DNA from: Rhodobacterales bacterium HKCCE3408
Lineage (GTDB): Bacteria; Pseudomonadota; Alphaproteobacteria; Rhodobacterales; Rhodobacteraceae
DNA length: 64,000 nucleotides
Assembly (NCBI GenBank): GCA_015689705.1
Contig: WVSN01000013.1
Coordinates: forward strand, 1 to 64,000
Reading direction: 5' to 3'
This document shows, one piece after another, positions 33,561 to 42,488 of the stretch (the first letter of the stretch is position 1; every line of letters starts with the position of its first letter). Made by a program: the position numbers and the translations under genes. The notes beneath the pieces are model-generated. The model was not told where the DNA came from. It did no database searches and worked only from the letters and a program-made list of their open reading frames with translations.

Positions 33561-34694
33561 TCACATGCTGCATTCGGCCGCGTAGGCGTCTGCGTGGTCC
33601 TCGAGCGCCGGTCCGATCAGGCGGTTGGTGAAGATGTCGCCATCCTGGATCACCTCGCGCGCGTAGATCGTCTGGATCGGGTGCTGGTTCGGCCCGAAGC
33701 GGAACGCGCCGCGCACCGAGTCGAAATCGGCCGCCCGGAGCGCATCGCGGAAGGCGTCAGCATCGGACGGCTCGGCCACCTCGAGCGCCGAGAGGATCAG
33801 GTTCGCCGTGTCGTAGCCCTGGCTCGCGTAGAGCGAGGGGATGCGGCCGTATTCCTCGACGAAGGCGGCAACGAAGGCCTGGTTGGCCGGGTTGTCGAGA
33901 TCGGGCGACCACTGGCTGGTGTTCACCACGCCGAGCGCGTCCGCCCCGACCGCCTGAAGGATGCCCTGGTCGAACGAGAAGGCCGGACCGACGAGCGGGA
34001 TGTCCAGACCGCTGTCGGCATACTGGCGCAGGAAGGCGATGCCCATGCCACCCGGCAGGAAGAAGAACACGCTGTCGGCACCCGAGGCCCGGATCTGCGC
34101 GATCTCGGCGGCATAGTCGGTCTGGCCGAGCTCGGTATAGATCTCGCCCGCAAGTTCGCCCTCGAAGAAGCGCTTGTAGCCGGCGAGCGCGTCCTGCCCG
34201 GCCGGGTAGTTGGGCGCGAGGATGAACGAGTTGGTGTAGCCCGCGCCGGTGGCGTAGGCGCCGGCGGCCTCGTGCAGGTTGTCGTTCTGCCAGGCGACGT
34301 TGAAGTAGTTCGGATCGCAGCCCGCGCCGGCCAGCTGCGACGGCCCGGCATTGGGGGAGAGGTAGAACACGCCCTGCGCGACGGCGGACGGCACGACCGC
34401 CATGGCGAGGTTCGACCAGATGATGCCGGTCAGGATGTCGACATCCTCGGCCTGGATCATGCGGTCGGCGATCTGGACGGCGGCGTCGGGGGCCTGTTCG
34501 TCATCCTCGATGATGACCTCGATGTCGTCGCGGCCGGACTGGCCCATCGCCAGCATGAAGCCGTCGCGCACGTCGATGCCGAGACCGGCGCCCCCGCCGG
34601 ACAGCGTGGTGATCATGCCGATCTTCACCTCGGCGGCGGCGGCGGTCGCCATGGCGGCGATCGCTGTGGACAGGACTATCGTCTTCAGAGTCAT
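33561..34694 (-). CDS. livJ: Branched-chain amino acid-type periplasmic substrate-binding protein
   Basis: The 377-residue protein starts with a signal peptide cut near AAAAEVKIG. The mature protein is a Peripla_BP_6 fold: VKIGMITTLSGGGAGLGIDVRDGF, a SVFFFLPGG strand, and a C-terminal GAFRFGPNQHPIQTIYAREV block found in amino-acid, urea and aromatic-acid binders. Three Cys are present, including the penultimate AECSM end. It heads the liv operon, whose downstream genes include a MaoC-type hydratase. The gene symbol denotes family position; the ligand is unknown. Confidence 0.85.
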   Translation of the reverse strand: MTLKTIVLSTAIAAMATAAAAEVKIGMITTLSGGGAGLGIDVRDGFMLAMGQSGRDDIEVIIEDDEQAPDAAVQIADRMIQAEDVDILTGIIWSNLAMAVVPSAVAQGVFYLSPNAGPSQLAGAGCDPNYFNVAWQNDNLHEAAGAYATGAGYTNSFILAPNYPAGQDALAGYKRFFEGELAGEIYTELGQTDYAAEIAQIRASGADSVFFFLPGGMGIAFLRQYADSGLDIPLVGPAFSFDQGILQAVGADALGVVNTSQWSPDLDNPANQAFVAAFVEEYGRIPSLYASQGYDTANLILSALEVAEPSDADAFRDALRAADFDSVRGAFRFGPNQHPIQTIYAREVIQDGDIFTNRLIGPALEDHADAYAAECSM

Positions 34695-34876
34695 CTATCG
34701 AACCTCCCGATTTTTGTATTTGACCCTGATCGTCGCAAATCGCGGGCGGGCGTCAAGCGCTGATCGTCCGTCCGGCACGGCTGACATCTCGTCTTTCCAC
34801 ACGCGGGCAAGCCGGTTAGCGTCGAAGATGGAGCCCGACCAAGGAGGACGAGTCGGGCCAGTGGAGGAGACAAATC
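34695..34876. promoter_or_regulatory. Divergent promoter region between liv and tct operons
   Basis: This 182-bp gap lies between livJ on the minus strand and tctC on the plus strand and must hold both promoters. A strong GGAGGAG ribosome site precedes tctC. No clear regulator-binding dyad was seen, and no two-component tctDE genes lie adjacent. Confidence 0.4.
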
Positions 34877-35866
34877 ATGACCATCAGAGGTATCCGCACG
34901 GCGCTGGCCGTGGCGGTCACGGTTCTTGGCGCCGGCTATGCCAGCGCGCAGGGCTTCGCGCCCGAGAACCCCGAATGCATTGCGCCCGCCGATCCCGGCG
35001 GCGGTTGGGACTTCACCTGCCGGCAGGTCGGCCGGACGCTCCAGGACCTCGGTCTGATCGACTCGACCATGCAGGTCGTGAACCTGTCGGGCGGCGGCGG
35101 CGGCGTGGCCTTCGCGCAGGTCGCCAACGAGCGCACCGACGACAACGACCTGATCGTCGCGGCCTCGACCGCCACGGCGACGCGACTGGCGCAGGGCGCC
35201 TATCCCGGCAACACGATGGACGAGGTCCGGTGGGTCGCCACGGTCGGCGCCGATTACGGCGTGATCGCCGTGGCCGCCGACAGCCCGATCCAGTCGCTGA
35301 CCGAGCTTCTCGACCAGATGCGCGACAACCCCGAATCCATCGCCATCGGCGGCGGTTCGGCGGTCGGCGGCTGGGACCACCTGAAGGTCCTGATCGCGAC
35401 CAACGCCTACGGCATCGAGGACGTGCGCGCCGTCCGCTACATCGCCTTCGACGGCGGCGGCGAGGCGGTGACGCAGCTCCTGGCGGGGTCCATCCAGGCC
35501 TTCACCGGCGACATCTCCGAAGCCAAGGGCTTCGTCGATTCCGGTGACATCCGGGTGCTCGCGGTGCTCTCGCCCGAGCGCCTGCCGGGCGAGTTCTCCG
35601 ACTTCCCGACCGCGCGCGAACAGGGCGTGGACGCGATCGGCGCGAACTGGCGCGGCTTCTACGCGCCGGGCGGCATGTCCGACGACGCCTACAACGCCTG
35701 GGTCGAGATGATCGCCACGCTCTACCAGTCCGACGAATGGCAGCAGGTGATGTCCGAGAACGGCCTCGCGCCGCTGGATCTGCAGGGTGACGAATTCCAG
35801 TCCTTCGTCGCCGACTCGGTCGCGCAGATCGAGCAGATCTCGCGCGATATCGGCATAATCCAGTAA
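34877..35866 (+). CDS. tctC: Tripartite tricarboxylate transporter substrate-binding protein TctC
   Basis: The 329-residue protein has an N-terminal signal peptide (ALAVAVTVLGAGYASAQ), so it is periplasmic. The mature part has the Bug/TctC fold markers: CIAPADPGGGWDFTCR at the ligand site, NLSGGGGGVAFAQV, GGGSAVGGWDHLK and ANWRGFYAPGGM. TctC-type proteins bind citrate or other carboxylates and deliver them to TctAB. It leads the operon and is followed by a strong hairpin before tctB. Confidence 0.9.
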   Translation: MTIRGIRTALAVAVTVLGAGYASAQGFAPENPECIAPADPGGGWDFTCRQVGRTLQDLGLIDSTMQVVNLSGGGGGVAFAQVANERTDDNDLIVAASTATATRLAQGAYPGNTMDEVRWVATVGADYGVIAVAADSPIQSLTELLDQMRDNPESIAIGGGSAVGGWDHLKVLIATNAYGIEDVRAVRYIAFDGGGEAVTQLLAGSIQAFTGDISEAKGFVDSGDIRVLAVLSPERLPGEFSDFPTAREQGVDAIGANWRGFYAPGGMSDDAYNAWVEMIATLYQSDEWQQVMSENGLAPLDLQGDEFQSFVADSVAQIEQISRDIGIIQ

Positions 35867-35875
35867 CGCCGACGA

Positions 35876-35902
35876 TCCCGGGCGGCACCACGCCGCCCGG
35901 GA
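35876..35902 (+). terminator. Strong intercistronic hairpin between tctC and tctB
   Basis: TCCCGGGCGGC at 35876-35886 and GCCGCCCGGGA at 35892-35902 form a perfect 11-bp stem with a 5-nt loop. No T-run follows. By position and shape it parallels the hairpin after the Opp-type binding-protein gene at 3148-3177, so it probably stabilises the tctC message. Confidence 0.6.
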
Positions 35903-35935
35903 CCATCCCACGCGAAAACGACGGGGAGGGGGACG

Positions 35936-36370
35936 ATGAGAAGCGACCGGATATTCGGCGCGTTCGGGGTCGCGCTGGCGATCTTCTACATCTGGGCGGC
36001 GCTGCAGACGCAGGAAAGCTTCCTGTCCGACGTGGTCGGGCCGAAGGCCTTCCCGGTCATCATCGGGGTGATCCTGGGGATCTCCTCGGCCATCATCTTC
36101 CTGTTTCCGGACCCCGAACCGCACTGGCCGGCGTTCGGCCGCATCGCCGAGATCGCCGGCGCGGTCGTGGTCATGGTGCTTTACGCGGAATTCCTGCCGG
36201 TCGCGGGCTTCGTCATCGCGACGGCCGTGGCCTCGGCCTACCTGACATGGCGGCTCGGCTCGACGGTGATCCAGTCGATCATCGCGGGCATCGTCATCTC
36301 GGTTTCTATCTACGTCGTCTTCCACCTCCTGTTCGGCCTGTCGCTCGCGCGCGGGCCGCTCGGGTTCTGA
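35936..36370 (+). CDS. tctB: Tripartite tricarboxylate transporter small membrane subunit TctB
   Basis: The 144-residue protein has four membrane helices and the TctB arrangement: the GPKAFPVIIGVILGISS segment in the second helix region and a C-terminal VVFHLLFGLSLARGPL. It is 15 nt upstream of tctA, and GGGGAGG lies before its start. It forms the inner-membrane complex with TctA. Confidence 0.85.
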   Translation: MRSDRIFGAFGVALAIFYIWAALQTQESFLSDVVGPKAFPVIIGVILGISSAIIFLFPDPEPHWPAFGRIAEIAGAVVVMVLYAEFLPVAGFVIATAVASAYLTWRLGSTVIQSIIAGIVISVSIYVVFHLLFGLSLARGPLGF

Positions 36371-36385
36371 AGGGAGGCGCGCAAC

Positions 36386-37921
36386 ATGGACGTCTTCGCA
36401 AATCTCGCCGACGGCTTCGTCATCGCGATGACCTGGGAGAACATGCTTTTCGCGGTTCTCGGCTGCTTCCTCGGCACGATCTTCGGCGCGCTGCCGGGGC
36501 TCGGGCCCTCGAACGGGGTCGCGATCCTGATCCCGCTCGCCTTCTCGCTCGGCCTCGGTCCCGTCGCCTCGCTGATCCTGCTGACCTCGGTCTATTACGG
36601 GGCGATGTATGGCGGGCGGATTTCGTCGATCCTGCTGAACATCCCGGGCGACGAACCGGCGATGATGACCTGTCTCGACGGCTATCCCATGGCGCAGAAG
36701 GGCATGGCGGGCGAGGCGCTGTCGCTGTCGGGCATCGCCTCCTTCGTCGGCGCCTTCATCGCGACATGGGGCCTGATCTTCCTAGCCCCGCAGCTCGTCC
36801 GCTTCGCGCTGCTGTTCGGCCCGGCGGAATACTTCGCGCTGTTCGCCCTCGCCTTCGCCACGCTCGGCGGGATCTCGTCGACGAACCAGGCCAAGTCGGC
36901 CGTCGCGGCGATGATCGGCCTCGGGCTTGCCTGTATCGGTGTCGACACGCAGACCGGCGTGCCGCGCATGACCTTCGGCGAGGTGCATCTCTATGACGGG
37001 ATCGACTTCCTCGTCGCCATCGTCGGGCTGTTCGCGCTGTCGGAGGTCTTCATCTTCCTCGAGCATCGCCACGGGCAGGCGGATGCGAGCGGCAAACAGA
37101 TGACCATCGGCCGGCTCACCCCGCCCTGGAGCATGATCAAGAGCTGCACGCCGTCGATGCTGCGGACCTCGGTCATCGGCTTCGTCGCGGGCGTGCTGCC
37201 GGGCGCGGGCGCCTCGCTCGGGTCGTTCCTCAGCTACTCGATGGAGAAGCAGATCGTCGACCGCGAGGGCAAGACCTTCGGCAAGGGCGACCCGCGCGGC
37301 GTCGCGGCGCCGGAAGCCGGGAACAACGCCGCCGCCGGCGGGGCGCTGGTGCCGATGCTGTCGCTCGGCGTGCCGGGATCGGGCACCACCGCGGTGCTGC
37401 TCGCCGTGCTCCTGTCGCTCAACATCACGCCGGGGCCGCTGCTGTTCACCAACAATCCCGACGTCGTCTGGGGCCTGATCGCGGCGCTCTTCATCGCGAA
37501 CTTCGTGCTTCTGGCGATGAACATCCCGATGGTGGGCATCTTCACCCGCGTGCTGCTGGTGCCGCCGCGCTACCTGATGCCGGCGGTCGCGATGATCTCG
37601 TTCGTCGGCATCTACGGCCTGACCGGGTCGAGCTTCGATCTTCTGATGATGATCGGCTTCGGCGTGATGGGATGGGTTTTCCGCAAGCTCGACATCCCGC
37701 TTGTCCCGATCATCCTCGGCACGCTTCTGGGCAACCAGATGGAGAACAACCTGCGTCGCGCGGTCACGATCTCGAACGGAGACTGGTGGACGCTCGTCGG
37801 CTCGCCGCTGGCGATCGGGCTCTGGATCGTGGCGTTCGTGGGCTTCGTCCTGCCGATCATCATCGGGCGGACGGTCAAGTCGCGGATGCGCCGCGACGCG
37901 GAGAGCGCAACGGTCGACTGA
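36386..37921 (+). CDS. tctA: Tripartite tricarboxylate transporter large membrane subunit TctA
   Basis: The 511-residue polytopic protein has the hallmark TctA motifs: GALPGLGPSNGVAILIPL, YYGAMYGGRISSILLNIPGD and ICxGVLPGAGASLGSF-like VLPGAGASLGSFLSY. MLSLGVPGSGTTAVLL follows. It drives ion-coupled uptake of the ligand brought by TctC. The order tctC-tctB-tctA is canonical. Confidence 0.92.
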   Translation: MDVFANLADGFVIAMTWENMLFAVLGCFLGTIFGALPGLGPSNGVAILIPLAFSLGLGPVASLILLTSVYYGAMYGGRISSILLNIPGDEPAMMTCLDGYPMAQKGMAGEALSLSGIASFVGAFIATWGLIFLAPQLVRFALLFGPAEYFALFALAFATLGGISSTNQAKSAVAAMIGLGLACIGVDTQTGVPRMTFGEVHLYDGIDFLVAIVGLFALSEVFIFLEHRHGQADASGKQMTIGRLTPPWSMIKSCTPSMLRTSVIGFVAGVLPGAGASLGSFLSYSMEKQIVDREGKTFGKGDPRGVAAPEAGNNAAAGGALVPMLSLGVPGSGTTAVLLAVLLSLNITPGPLLFTNNPDVVWGLIAALFIANFVLLAMNIPMVGIFTRVLLVPPRYLMPAVAMISFVGIYGLTGSSFDLLMMIGFGVMGWVFRKLDIPLVPIILGTLLGNQMENNLRRAVTISNGDWWTLVGSPLAIGLWIVAFVGFVLPIIIGRTVKSRMRRDAESATVD

Positions 37922-38051
37922 TCCGTGCCGGCCGCGCCGCGCCGGCGCGGGATTTTCGCCGATCCCGAACGGGTCCGCTTGCGTGCGGCCTGCGTTGGCC
38001 TACGCTCGGACCCCGGGCGACGCCTGCCCGGCAGACCGAGGTGAATTCCGC

Positions 38052-39116
38052 ATGTCCCTGAAAACCGCGCTCTATTCCTGCATGGCGGCAGGGGTGGTGC
38101 TTCTGGCCGTCGCTATCCTGATCGTGCTGCCGAACTTCGCCGAGGTGACGACACGGCGGGCGCTGGAGCAGGAAGCGCGGACGCGGACCGCGTCGCTCGG
38201 GCTGGAACTGGCGCGGCGTCTGCACGCCGACTGGGAAGAGCTGGCCGCGCTCTCGGACCGGATCGCGAACCTCGATACCGAAGAGATCCGCGCCTATCTC
38301 GAAGGCGCCGCGGGCGGGACGAACGTGTCCTGGGCCGGCTATGCCGGAACCGACGGGATCGTGCGCGTGGCGACCGACGGGCTGCTCGAGGGCGAAAGCG
38401 TCGAGGCCCGGCCGTGGTTCGGCGCGGGCCTGCGCGGCGGCTATGCGGGCGATGTCCACGAGGCAGTGCTTCTGCAGGCGCTGCTGGCCCCGAACGCGAC
38501 CGAGCCGATGCGCTTCATCGATCTCGCCGTGCCGGTCGAGGGGCCGGCCGGTCGGGTGCTCGGGGTTCTGGGGCTGCATGTCTCCGCGGACTGGCTGCAG
38601 ACGTATCTTGCCGAAGCCGCCGCGATCCGCGACCTCGATTTCGTGCTCGTCAGCGCCGATGGCACCATCGCCGCCTCGACCATCCCGCTGAGCGACGCCG
38701 AGCTGTCGGTCAGCACGATCCGCGCGGCGGGCGCCGGGGTGGCGACCACGATCGAGGAAGAATGGCCGGACGGCGTCACCTACATGTCCGCGATCCTGCC
38801 CGATATCGCCTACGAGGACTTGCCGAGCTTCGGCTGGCGGCTGATCGGGCGGATGGATTCCGACGCCTACGATTTCGCGCGCCAGCCGATCCTGTACCAC
38901 GGCGTCGCGCTCGGGTTGGCGGCGGCCGCGATCTTCGCCATCGCCTGCGTGATTTTCGTCTCCGTTTTCCTGCGGCCGATCACGCGCCTGATCGGGATGG
39001 CCGAACGGATCAGCCGGGGCGAGGACGTCTATCCCGACGAGACGCGCAGTTCGTCCGAAGGTGCCCGGCTGGCGGCGGCGCTGGCGCGGATGACCGGGGC
39101 CGGCCCTAACGGGTGA
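38052..39116 (+). CDS. Orphan membrane sensor: dCache-like periplasmic domain plus HAMP-like stub, no output domain
   Basis: The 354-residue protein has a first membrane helix at about 8-28 and a roughly 250-residue periplasmic region. That region reads like a double-Cache ligand domain (WAGYAGTDGIVRVATDG, RPWFGAGLRGGYAGDVHEA, PVEGPAGRVLGVLGLHVS). A second membrane helix lies near 283-308, then a HAMP-like RPITRLIGMAERISRGED segment. The chain ends about 25 residues later (LAAALARMTGAGPNG) with no GGDEF, kinase or MCP domain. Its 3' end overlaps the convergent glycosyltransferase gene by 11 nt. It may be a truncated diguanylate cyclase or a ligand-receiving partner protein. The start at 38052 is supported by the helix directly after it. 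Confidence 0.65.
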   Translation: MSLKTALYSCMAAGVVLLAVAILIVLPNFAEVTTRRALEQEARTRTASLGLELARRLHADWEELAALSDRIANLDTEEIRAYLEGAAGGTNVSWAGYAGTDGIVRVATDGLLEGESVEARPWFGAGLRGGYAGDVHEAVLLQALLAPNATEPMRFIDLAVPVEGPAGRVLGVLGLHVSADWLQTYLAEAAAIRDLDFVLVSADGTIAASTIPLSDAELSVSTIRAAGAGVATTIEEEWPDGVTYMSAILPDIAYEDLPSFGWRLIGRMDSDAYDFARQPILYHGVALGLAAAAIFAIACVIFVSVFLRPITRLIGMAERISRGEDVYPDETRSSSEGARLAAALARMTGAGPNG

Positions 39117-41073
39117 AGGCCACGCGCCGGGCCAGATCGCGGACCAGAAGCGCGAACCGGGCGCCGGCGACGCCGGGTACGTTGTCCTCGGCATAGAGCT
39201 TCAGGTCGAGCGCGTCGGCCTGTTCGCGCGTCGTCAGAAGCTGAAGCCGCGTGCCGTCATGGGATGGCCCGAGGCTGACCGCCGCGACGTCGCCGATCCC
39301 GGCGATCTGCAGCGTGACCTGCCGCCGGAGCGGCACCTCGACCCCGCGCAGCCGCACGTCGCTGGTCGTCAGACCGGCGATCCAGACCTGCCGCTCCTCG
39401 CCGCCGTCGATCAGGTTGGCGCGTTCCGGCGCATCGGCGACATGGCGTTCCTTCCGCGGGAGTTCGACGCAGACGATCAGCGTGAAGGTCAGGACGAAGA
39501 CGTTGTAGAGCGTCCAGAACAGCACCACCGACTTGCCGTCGCCCGCGTCGAAATAGGCGAAACGGTCGGCCACGATGCCGATCGTCAGGCCCACGAGCGT
39601 CAGCGCGAGCAGGATGATGAACGGCATCGCCAGCGTCCACTGGACCTGGATTCTGCTGCGGTCGCCGCCCTTGGCGGTCACCTTGAACGGGTGGCCGTGC
39701 GGGCGGAACAGTCCGGTGATGGCGGCGCGGCTGATCTGGAACGCGCCGACAAGCTGGCTGACGTCGTTGATGATCGGCACCACGTTGCCCTTCGAGACGT
39801 AATTCAGCGCGGCCAGCGTCCAGAGGTAGTAGACGCCGAAATAGCTGATGACGTCGGGCACGCGGGCGTCCACGACGATGACGTTGAAGTACCAGTAGAG
39901 CAGCGGGTAGACGAGCGCGGCGATGCGGAACGGGAAGGTCGTGAGCCAGTAGGTCCCGGCGTCCAGAACGCTCCAGCGGTCGCGCAGCCGGATCTTCGAG
40001 CGCGACAGCGGGCCGACATGGGACCGGGCGATCTGCATCATGCCGAGGCACCAGCGACCGCGCTGCGTGATGTATTCCTTGAGGCCCTCGGGCGCGAGGC
40101 CTTCGGTCAGCGCCTCGTTCAGGTAGATCGTGCGCCAGCCGGCGTTCTGCAGCACGACGGTCAGCATGAAATCCTCGGTCACGCTGGCGGTCGGGAAGCC
40201 GCCGATATCGTCGATCGCCTTCCACCGTGCGATCGAGGACGTTCCGCAGCAGAACGCGATGTCCCAGGCGTCGCGGCTGGCCTGCATCGTGTCGAAGAAG
40301 AACCGCTGCTCGTCGGGGTAGGAGCGCGACAGGTTCAGGTTGTGCTGGATCGGGTCGGCGTTGAAGAAGTGCTGCGGCGTCTGGACGAGACCGACGGACG
40401 GGTCGTGGAACAGCGCGAGCGTGCGGCTGAGGAACCCGCGATGCGGCACGAAATCGGCGTCCAGCACGGCGACGAAATCCGGCGGATCGCCATCCTCGGC
40501 CAGCTTTTTCAGCGCGTGGTTGATGTTGCCGGCCTTGGCGTCGCGGTTGTCGGGCCGGCGGATGTAATCCACGCCGCGCTCGGCGCAGTAATCGCGCAGC
40601 CAGTCGCGGCGGCCGTCATCGAGGATGTGGATCGTCTTCTTGTCGTGCCGCAGGCCGAGCGCGCCGACGATGGTGCGGTCGAGCACCTCCTCGTCCTCGT
40701 TGTAGGTGGCGATCAGGATCGCGACGCGGGGCGAGGGCGCGGGGCGCCACCAGCCGAGATTGGCGGTCGCCTCGTCGCTGCGGTCCCGCGTCCGCGACAG
40801 CATCACGAAGGCCGAGATCGAGCCCGCGACGGCCGCCATCTCCAGCCCGAGGAGCGACCAGCTTGCCGCCCAGTCCCAGGTCAGGCCGAGCGGCGCGATG
40901 GTCTCGGTCGCGCGCCACCAGATGTAGCGCAGCGCCAGAACGACCGACCCGGCCAGCAGGAGCGACCGGTGCAGGGTGCGTGTCGGATCGGCGAAGACCG
41001 GGATCATCAGGGCGAGTCCGGCCGCCAGCATCAGGTGCATGACGCTCGATTCGATCTCGCCGAGATAGATCAT
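39106..41073 (-). CDS. BcsA-like processive GT2 glycosyltransferase
   Basis: The 655-residue inner-membrane synthase has the four cellulose-synthase-type motifs: DDG (152-154), DAD (205-207), TED (299-301) and QRGRW (337-341). Several N- and C-terminal membrane helices flank them. The substrate-gating block TPQHFFNADPIQHNL also fits. After the last helix (near 560) comes a beta-rich region where BcsA has its PilZ domain. Here the expected RxxxR motif is not clear (PRKERH is the nearest), so c-di-GMP control is doubtful. It follows the membrane fusion protein gene by 4 nt. The arrangement resembles Alg8-Alg44 or BcsA-like synthase plus MFP pairs. The polymer made is unknown. Confidence 0.8.
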   Translation of the reverse strand: MIYLGEIESSVMHLMLAAGLALMIPVFADPTRTLHRSLLLAGSVVLALRYIWWRATETIAPLGLTWDWAASWSLLGLEMAAVAGSISAFVMLSRTRDRSDEATANLGWWRPAPSPRVAILIATYNEDEEVLDRTIVGALGLRHDKKTIHILDDGRRDWLRDYCAERGVDYIRRPDNRDAKAGNINHALKKLAEDGDPPDFVAVLDADFVPHRGFLSRTLALFHDPSVGLVQTPQHFFNADPIQHNLNLSRSYPDEQRFFFDTMQASRDAWDIAFCCGTSSIARWKAIDDIGGFPTASVTEDFMLTVVLQNAGWRTIYLNEALTEGLAPEGLKEYITQRGRWCLGMMQIARSHVGPLSRSKIRLRDRWSVLDAGTYWLTTFPFRIAALVYPLLYWYFNVIVVDARVPDVISYFGVYYLWTLAALNYVSKGNVVPIINDVSQLVGAFQISRAAITGLFRPHGHPFKVTAKGGDRSRIQVQWTLAMPFIILLALTLVGLTIGIVADRFAYFDAGDGKSVVLFWTLYNVFVLTFTLIVCVELPRKERHVADAPERANLIDGGEERQVWIAGLTTSDVRLRGVEVPLRRQVTLQIAGIGDVAAVSLGPSHDGTRLQLLTTREQADALDLKLYAEDNVPGVAGARFALLVRDLARRVAFTR

Positions 41074-41077
41074 CGGC

Positions 41078-42253
41078 CTAGCCGTTGCCGCCGCGCAGAA
41101 GGTCGAGCGGGCGGCGGTCGAAGAACACGCGCCCGGTGCGGCCGACGGCGCAGGACAGCTCCGGTTCGCCCGCGAGTCCGGGAACGGACAGCGCGACGTC
41201 GTAGCGTTGCAGGTGCCGCTCGCTCGGGGCGACGGCTAGATCGCGGTAGATCGTCTCGGCGCCGGCACCGGCCAGCCGGATGATCGTGCCTTCGAAGGTG
41301 CGGCCGTCGCCGTTGGGCCGGAAGGTCGCCGCGTCGCCGACGGACAGGCTGTTGTAGACCTGCTCGGTCACCGAGGCGGTCACCATGACCGACCGGCAGT
41401 CGAGGATGCTGGCCACCGGGTCGCCGCGCTGGAGGTTCACGCCATCGGCCTCGAGCACTTCCCAGAGCCGCCCGGTGACAGGCGTGACGATCTCAGTCCG
41501 GCCGGAGCGGTTGGTGCGCAGCCGTTCGCTGTCCAGCCGGTCGGCATAGGCCGCACGCCGCGCCTCGGCTTCGGCCAGAAGGACGGTCTGCGTGGCGAGA
41601 TCGGAGCGAAGCTCGGTGATGCGCTGTTCGGAATTGGGCGCGTCGTTGTAGCCGTCGCCGAGGAAGACTCCGGCCTCGGCCGCCGCCCGCTCGTTCTCGA
41701 GCACCGCGATGCGTTCCTCGACTGCGTTGATCCAGAGCTCCTGAAGCCCGTCGATATCGGGCTCGGTGCCGCGCTCGACCCCGGCATCGTCGGGCGGGGC
41801 GATGTCGAAGGCGGGCGGAAAGACGCCCTCCTGCAGCAGCGCCAGACGCTCGCGCGCGAAGTCGAGCCGCAGGTCGATCTCGGCGATGCGGCGGGTCCGG
41901 AAGGTGTCGGCCCGCTCGGTCAGGTCCTCGATCAGCGCCGCGGTCTCGTCGCGCAGGGCGGTGTGGCGGGCGATGGCGGCGTCGGCCAGATCGACCTCGA
42001 GCACGAGATCGTCGACGCGTACCCCGTCGACCAGCCGGTTGTCGACCGATCCGATCACTTCGCCCGCGCGGACCGAGGCGCCGAAGCCGCGGGCGGGCAG
42101 GTCGAGATCGCCGGCGATCGGAGACCGGACGGTCACGACCCGGGCGTTGATGGTGGCATCGGCGCTGGCCCCTGTGATCTGCTCGCCGATGATGATCCAC
42201 AATGCCAGCGCGACAAGCGCGAGGCCGAGGGCCAGTCTCCAGAATATCGACAT
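41078..42253 (-). CDS. HlyD/EmrA-like membrane fusion protein
   Basis: The 391-residue protein is anchored by one N-terminal helix (residues 5-25). A split biotinyl-lipoyl domain follows, with halves VVTVRSPIAGDLDLPARGFG and TEIVTPVTGRLWEVLE, separated by a coiled-coil hairpin at about 95-280. A beta-barrel domain near VMVTASVTEQVYNSL completes it. Such adaptors span the periplasm; beside a GT2 synthase the parallel is Alg44 or a polymer-export adaptor. I chose ATG 42253 because the anchor begins there. It is coupled to the synthase by a 4-nt gap. No outer-membrane channel gene is adjacent. Confidence 0.8.
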   Translation of the reverse strand: MSIFWRLALGLALVALALWIIIGEQITGASADATINARVVTVRSPIAGDLDLPARGFGASVRAGEVIGSVDNRLVDGVRVDDLVLEVDLADAAIARHTALRDETAALIEDLTERADTFRTRRIAEIDLRLDFARERLALLQEGVFPPAFDIAPPDDAGVERGTEPDIDGLQELWINAVEERIAVLENERAAAEAGVFLGDGYNDAPNSEQRITELRSDLATQTVLLAEAEARRAAYADRLDSERLRTNRSGRTEIVTPVTGRLWEVLEADGVNLQRGDPVASILDCRSVMVTASVTEQVYNSLSVGDAATFRPNGDGRTFEGTIIRLAGAGAETIYRDLAVAPSERHLQRYDVALSVPGLAGEPELSCAVGRTGRVFFDRRPLDLLRGGNG

Positions 42254-42488
42254 GTCGTCCCGCTTGATTGCGCCGCAGCGCACGTATTCCGAACACCCGC
42301 CCGCCGTGACGCTTCGGTCCCTGCCGGTCGGGCGGTCCCCCGCCTCGGGTTGCATTCATGTTGGAAATTCACCGCTTCGCAAGCGGGATGCGCGGAACAG
42401 GCGAAAATCGGCGGAACCCCGTGGCTTGCGGCGCACGGGGCTGGCGGGGGTCATGCCGCGCGGTGCCTCAATCCGACGGTTGCGCCGG
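42254..42488 (-). promoter_or_regulatory. Leader of the fusion-protein/synthase pair with two hairpins
   Basis: This 235-bp gap separates the pseudopilin genes from the MFP gene on the same strand. CCCCGTG/CACGGGG (42417-42423 and 42434-42440) lies near the TadG-like stop and may act as a terminator. CCGCTT/AAGCGG (42372-42377 and 42381-42386) forms a tight 6-bp hairpin with a 3-nt loop. Together they suggest the synthase pair has its own promoter. Confidence 0.4.

Noticed and set aside
33258-34763. Plus-strand open frame of 501 codons opposite livJ
   Set aside because: Antisense shadow; livJ has a signal peptide and family motifs.
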